Below, piece after piece: positions 60,101 to 64,000 of a stretch of 64,000 bases of DNA. Source of the stretch: Agelaius tricolor (Eukaryota; Chordata; Aves; Passeriformes; Icteridae). How positions within the stretch are numbered: position 1 is the stretch's first letter; each line of letters opens with the position of its first letter. The position numbers and the translations under genes were made by a program. The DNA lies in NCBI GenBank assembly GCA_023055355.1, contig JALJCS010000015.1, positions 16,233,516 through 16,297,515 of the forward strand, in the 5' to 3' direction. The notes under the pieces are model-generated. The model had not been told where the DNA came from. It did not search any database and saw only the letters and a program-made list of their open reading frames with translations.

Positions 60101-62716
60101 GCTTCTGCAAAAGCATCTGGTGCTGCTCTGAGGGAGAGACTGTGAGACATGGTGGTGGGCAGGAGCCAGGGAGAGGGAAAAAGTGGAAAACCCAGGACAT
60201 GGAAGCTCCCCTAACACACCCTGCTATTGCCCTGCACTGGTTCCTTATGCCTGATGGGAAAAGAAGGGTCTAAATGGACATCCCCATTGGAAACTTGATC
60301 TTTTTCCACATCACACCCTCCAAAGGTTGGGTGTTCTCATGAGAGTGATGCTTACCATAGCATTCAGCCAGAACAGTCGTGAACCACTGCAGCACAGAGG
60401 TGCAGAGCTCTTTCACACGTGTTCAGGGAGAGAGAAAAGGGCAAAGAAAGAAAGAAAGGACTGATGTCCATGTTTGAAGTGATGGAGTGGAGCGTGGGCA
60501 GTGGGAAGTGCCTGTGTGGCCAAGAGATCTGTCCCAACCCCAGCACTTGCCCAGTGTCTGGCTCAGCAGGGCCACAGCACCAACAGTGGAGCACCACTTT
60601 CCCTGTGGTTCAAAGAAAATGGCTCTCATTATCACAAGCCCTTCCTCCCTGCAAGTCTCTCATCCAGGCACAGACAAGCCCTCAGCAAACTCCAGTAGCC
60701 TGAGAAAAGCTGAGCCCGAGGTGTTAACGGCTGTGACTGTAATGCAGTTAATTTAATTGGGTTGTCCATCCTTGATATTTGCAAAGTCCCTTTTAAATGT
60801 TAAAACCTTTTTTAAACAACTGAGTTATTATTTTCTCCTGAACTTCATTTCCATTTTAATGCTGATGTTCACTTTCTTCTGCAAATTGAGTGAAGGTAAA
60901 ACTCTTCCTATAATATACTGTCCTTTTGAAAAACTTATTTCCTTTTGGTGCAGTTTCAAACAGATAGAGCTGTAATGGCCAAAATAAATTTTATCCCAGA
61001 AATACAGAAAGCTAAAAGTTAAGCTTAACTTATAAACCTTTTTTAAGAGAGACAAAATCATGGCAGCCTTATCACCATGACAGTCACAGTTGTTTAGATT
61101 TATTAGGCAATGGTAATCAGGCTATACAATAAATTCGCTATAGTAATGCATTAATCACTTTGCAAAGAAAAATGAACCACTGAAAGGAAGACAATACATT
61201 TCCCTCTCTCTTTTTTCCCATGGTAAGAACTGGTCCTAACTCCATTCTTTAAGGAGGGAAGCATATATTTTCTCTTCTCCTGCTACATCTATGACTTGAG
61301 CCAATGGCTCAGCAAGGTCACTCTCATTTTGTAAATATTTCTCAACAAGGTCTTCCTTTAGAGCTAGAAAACACTTAGTGTAAAATGTTTACTTGATTTG
61401 ATTGCTGCTTTCCCTGATTCTACATACACTCTCATAGTGTACAGAAAGTTCATACTTTTAGATGTGACAATTTTTAAGTTGATGAGGTGATCACTGGGGG
61501 TATATGGATGTCCAAAGCAGTTTTATAAGAAAGGGGATTTATACATTGCAAAGCAGAGGTAGAAGCTCAAAGAAGAAAGAGATATCTGTATCAGAAATGG
61601 AAATTCTTATCTTCCCCTCATAAAAGTACATTATGAGTATGAATACACCAACTATCACCCTTAAAAATCTGTCAGATTTTACCTCCAGAAGTGGCACCTG
61701 GTCTGTCTTAGTGAAGTGGCAGCGTGTGTACATCCATTATCACTTTTCAAGGTTTGGTTAAGCCTTCAGTTACGAAGCCAAAATCCTACAAAACTTAAAT
61801 CCACCTCCAGAAGATGCTGCCTGGTATTCTGCCATGCAGATTAATCCCACGGCAGAGCAATTTGTGCCAGCACATCTGAGAAGAAAAGTCCCTGGGGAAT
61901 ATTTACTCACAAGTAAATACTTTTGGTTTGCTCCAGCATATCTCCCTACCAACCTCTCAGGCAAGACACTGGAAGTCAATGAGAGAAACAAAATTAGCAG
62001 GTTCTGTTTTCCCTCTTTTTTTCCCCCAGGGAGCAAAGAGAATCTCCACTGAAAAAGCACAAAATGTATTTTTCAACTTTTAAAAAAGGAACCTAGAGCC
62101 AAGAGCAAAGTCCACCCAGATGGCCAAGAAAACCTCAAGTTCACCTTCATCTGTGGCATTTTGGGGCAAACTTCCTTCTGTCACAATGAAAAATCTGATC
62201 TGAAGATTCTGAAGACCCAAACTGAAGCTGAGCAGCAATACCAGCAGAGGGAAAGGTGGTGTGCAGGTGGCTGTAGCTGCTCAGCTGCTTTTGAAATTCA
62301 TGAAACCTGTGGGACAGATTATGCATGCAGCACCTTGTACACCCCAAGGTGTTACCTACAACCACAGAGGCAGAATCCTATCTCCCATTCTTACTTTCAT
62401 ATATAAAATTAGAAAATGTTCAAACATGTTTCCTGAAGCCTGTCATTACACTCTGGCTGCACATAACACTACAATATTCCTGTTACCAGGGTAAATTCAT
62501 GGGGAGGCTGCAGTTAACACTCCCAGGTAAAGAAATGCTCTGTACCCTCCATCCTGCATAAGACAGAATATCAGAGTGAGAATTAAATTATTCCTCTTTC
62601 AGATGCTGTAAAGCCTGCAGGCAGCATCCTCACAGTCCTTTTCAACACAGGTAAATTGAATTCCAGCAAGTTTACTGTACGCAGACTCTTCAGACAAGAT
62701 ATTAAATAACAATGTC
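57123..62716. other. Unique DNA with minor simple repeats
   Basis: Contains an imperfect (GGTT)n stretch at 57703-57725 and an imperfect (AAAC)n stretch at 58949-58985. Short A/T tracts occur throughout. No gene, RNA gene or named transposon could be supported. Confidence 0.5.
58949..58985. repeat. Imperfect (AAAC)n tract
   Basis: ACAAACAAGCAAACAAAGAA and the following ACAAGCAAAAAAAC form a decayed tetranucleotide repeat. Confidence 0.8.
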
Positions 62717-63108
62717 ATGACCATAACCTATGAAGAAAGACTAGAAAACGTGGAGCTGTTTAGTCTAGAGAAAAGGACACTGCTGCAAGCCATAACAACA
62801 GCCTTCAAATGTGCAAAGGGTGAGAGCAAAGAGGAAAGGAACAGGCTGTCCTTGGTGTGGAGACATGAGGGACCTAAGCTGTGGGTTAGACAGGGAGAGA
62901 TGCTTTTGAGAAGGGAGGATGATGAAGGTCTGCCAGGGAGGCTCCATGGACGTGTTACACTCTCCATGGGGGGCTTAAACAACAGGTTATGCAAATATCC
63001 ATCAGGGATAACAGTAAGCCTGCCTGACCCTGCCTCATGGCAAAGGGATGGATTACATCACCTCCTGAGATTCCTTGAAACCCTGTTTCACTTAGGATTT
63101 TATATGGC
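62717..63108 (+). mobile_element. Ancient CR1 LINE: ORF2 C-terminus and 3' tail
   Basis: The plus-strand frame from 62717 gives ITYEERLENVELFSLEKRTL, which matches the conserved CR1 ORF2 C-terminal block of the form SYEERL-x-LGLFSLEKRRL. A degenerate FKCAKGESKEERNRLS follows, matching the FKYLKGGCKEDGARLF position. Further on the frame is lost but nucleotide similarity continues. AATATCCATCAGGGATAACA and TGCCTCATGGCAAAGGGATG-GATTACATCACCTCCTGAGA-TTCCTTGAAACCCT match the CR1 3' tail, where GGACTAGATGACCTC is followed by GGTCCCTTCCAACCCT. The copy is 5'-truncated and inactive. It belongs to an older CR1 lineage than the copy at 775. Confidence 0.87.
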
Positions 63109-63812
63109 CGAGGCCCCAAGGGTAATTTGCCCCACTGCCCAAGCTTTTCCTTTATCTGTTCAGAGCCGGTGCATCAGTTCTTCCCACCAGCCAATTACTT
63201 GATTTGGGATGTGCTCATATAAGTGAAAAGGCTGATGTCTGCAGGGCAGCCAGGCAGCAGCATGAGCTTACACTGCTCAGATCCATCACCTAATTCTTAT
63301 GGAAATAAGCAAATGAATGGGAGGGTAGTTGGTGTAGGAATGCAAGAATTTGGGCCAAAGTTCGAGGTTGCTTTTAGATGAATTGTGCTAAAAATATGCA
63401 AATAATTCTAAAATTTTGTATGAATTTGCCTGCCATCTTCAAAGACATTTATCCTTCTGCTGTTTGAGGGAAAGTCTGAACAGGTCCTGCTGCTTGGCTG
63501 CCCTGCATGCCCTCTCTTGGAAGGGATGGGGTGGGCATGGGAGGGGCAGCAGCCTCAGCCTGCATCCAGGTCCTTTCTCTGCTCTCTCCCTGAGCTGCAG
63601 GTGTGTAAGGAATCGATGCTGGCTGCATCCCTGCAACTTTGGGAAGAGGTGGGACAGCTCCACAGGACCCACAGCCAGGGATCCTGTTGGAAGCAAAGGG
63701 ATCTGTTCCCCTGACAGCAGCACCCACAGGCATGGCAGGAGGAGCTGGCCCCGGGCAGACCTGCAAAAAGCAGCTCCTGAATCCATGCAAGGCTGCAAAG
63801 CCCCCAAAATGG
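63109..63812. other. Unique DNA, GC-rich at the end
   Basis: From 63480 the DNA is GC-rich with long overlapping chance frames on both strands (plus 63416-63907, minus 63924-63439). Neither shows a domain, and both run through the tandem duplication below. Confidence 0.5.
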
Positions 63813-63884
63813 GCACGTGGGACACTGAGAGGGGATGTGCTGCCATGAGCACCTGGGACACTGAGAGGGGATGTGCTGCAAGGA
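63813..63884. repeat. 36-bp tandem duplication, two copies
   Basis: GCACGTGGGACACTGAGAGG plus GGATGTGCTGCCATGA is repeated with about four differences (63813-63848 and 63849-63884). The period is a multiple of three, so open frames across it stay open. Confidence 0.93.
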
Positions 63885-64000
63885 GCAGCGAGTCTCCAGA
63901 TGTGTGACAGACACCCTCTGACAAGCAGAGTTTGCTATGGTGGAGGAAGGGGAGAATTTTGGGTTTGACTCTTGCTTTGTTGAATTAAATTAAATTTTAA
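63885..64000. other. Window end, nothing recognised
   Basis: AT-rich end of the window; no feature. Confidence 0.5.

Noticed and set aside
62717..63202. 161-codon plus-strand frame as a host gene
   Set aside because: Its start matches the C-terminal block of CR1 ORF2 and its later part matches the CR1 3' untranslated tail; it is a dead LINE relic.
63416..63924. Long overlapping frames on both strands at the window end
   Set aside because: GC-rich DNA with few stops and a 36-bp tandem copy; both strands open at once and no domain on either.
1..64000. tRNA, rRNA, snRNA, CRISPR arrays, bacterial operons or phage genes
   Set aside because: No cloverleaf, conserved snRNA start, regularly spaced direct repeats or prokaryotic gene arrangement was seen. 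Repeat content is that of an avian nuclear genome.

Overview
This is vertebrate, almost certainly avian, nuclear DNA: 64 kb of non-coding sequence, either intergenic or inside a very large intron. The bird call rests on interspersed repeats recognised by eye. There is a classical avian CR1 3' end (775-880), with the GATCTTTAAGGTCCTTTCCAACCC-type motif near its end, and a second CR1 tail ending in ATTCTATG-type repeats (36200-36298). Three older CR1-lineage relics lie at 3880-4960, 18236-18560 and 62717-63108. Several ancient amniote MIR/CORE-SINE relics are present. Overall repeat content is low and the sequence is AT-rich and CpG-poor, with short microsatellites, which fits a bird macrochromosome. 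The species cannot be determined from the window.

No protein-coding gene, rRNA, tRNA, CRISPR array or bacterial-style operon could be supported. The longest open frames (up to about 170 codons) have no recognisable domains. They either fall in simple repeats or transposon relics, or sit where chance frames are expected.

Layout. 1-5 kb: a young CR1 tail, a CpG-enriched patch, a MIR and a decayed CR1 reverse-transcriptase segment. 5-16 kb: mostly unique DNA with a MIR tail, one possible orphan exon (9358-9627), a tight GATA-motif cluster (11500-11535) and a long (GGAA)n array (13925-14027). 16-19.4 kb: an unclassified mosaic tandem repeat (16291-16750), an old antisense CR1 and a dispersed copy of part of the mosaic repeat (19231-19400). 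19.4-36 kb: mostly unique DNA with duplicated AP-1-type sites (21754-21783), palindromic ancient repeats, a very CpG-dense patch (30466-30700) and a GC-rich hydrophobic small ORF on the minus strand (33015-33185). 36-64 kb: a CR1 tail, a MIR cluster (39.5-40.4 kb), simple-sequence tracts, another MIR (56.2 kb), a CR1 ORF2 C-terminal relic (62.7 kb) and two short tandem duplications.

No genes work together here in any way the sequence shows. If the window has a function, it is most plausibly regulatory: candidate enhancers, a CpG-rich element or a non-coding transcript. No previously undescribed multi-gene system was found. The best leads are the mosaic repeat family, the isolated CpG-dense patch, the GATA cluster and the small minus-strand ORF.
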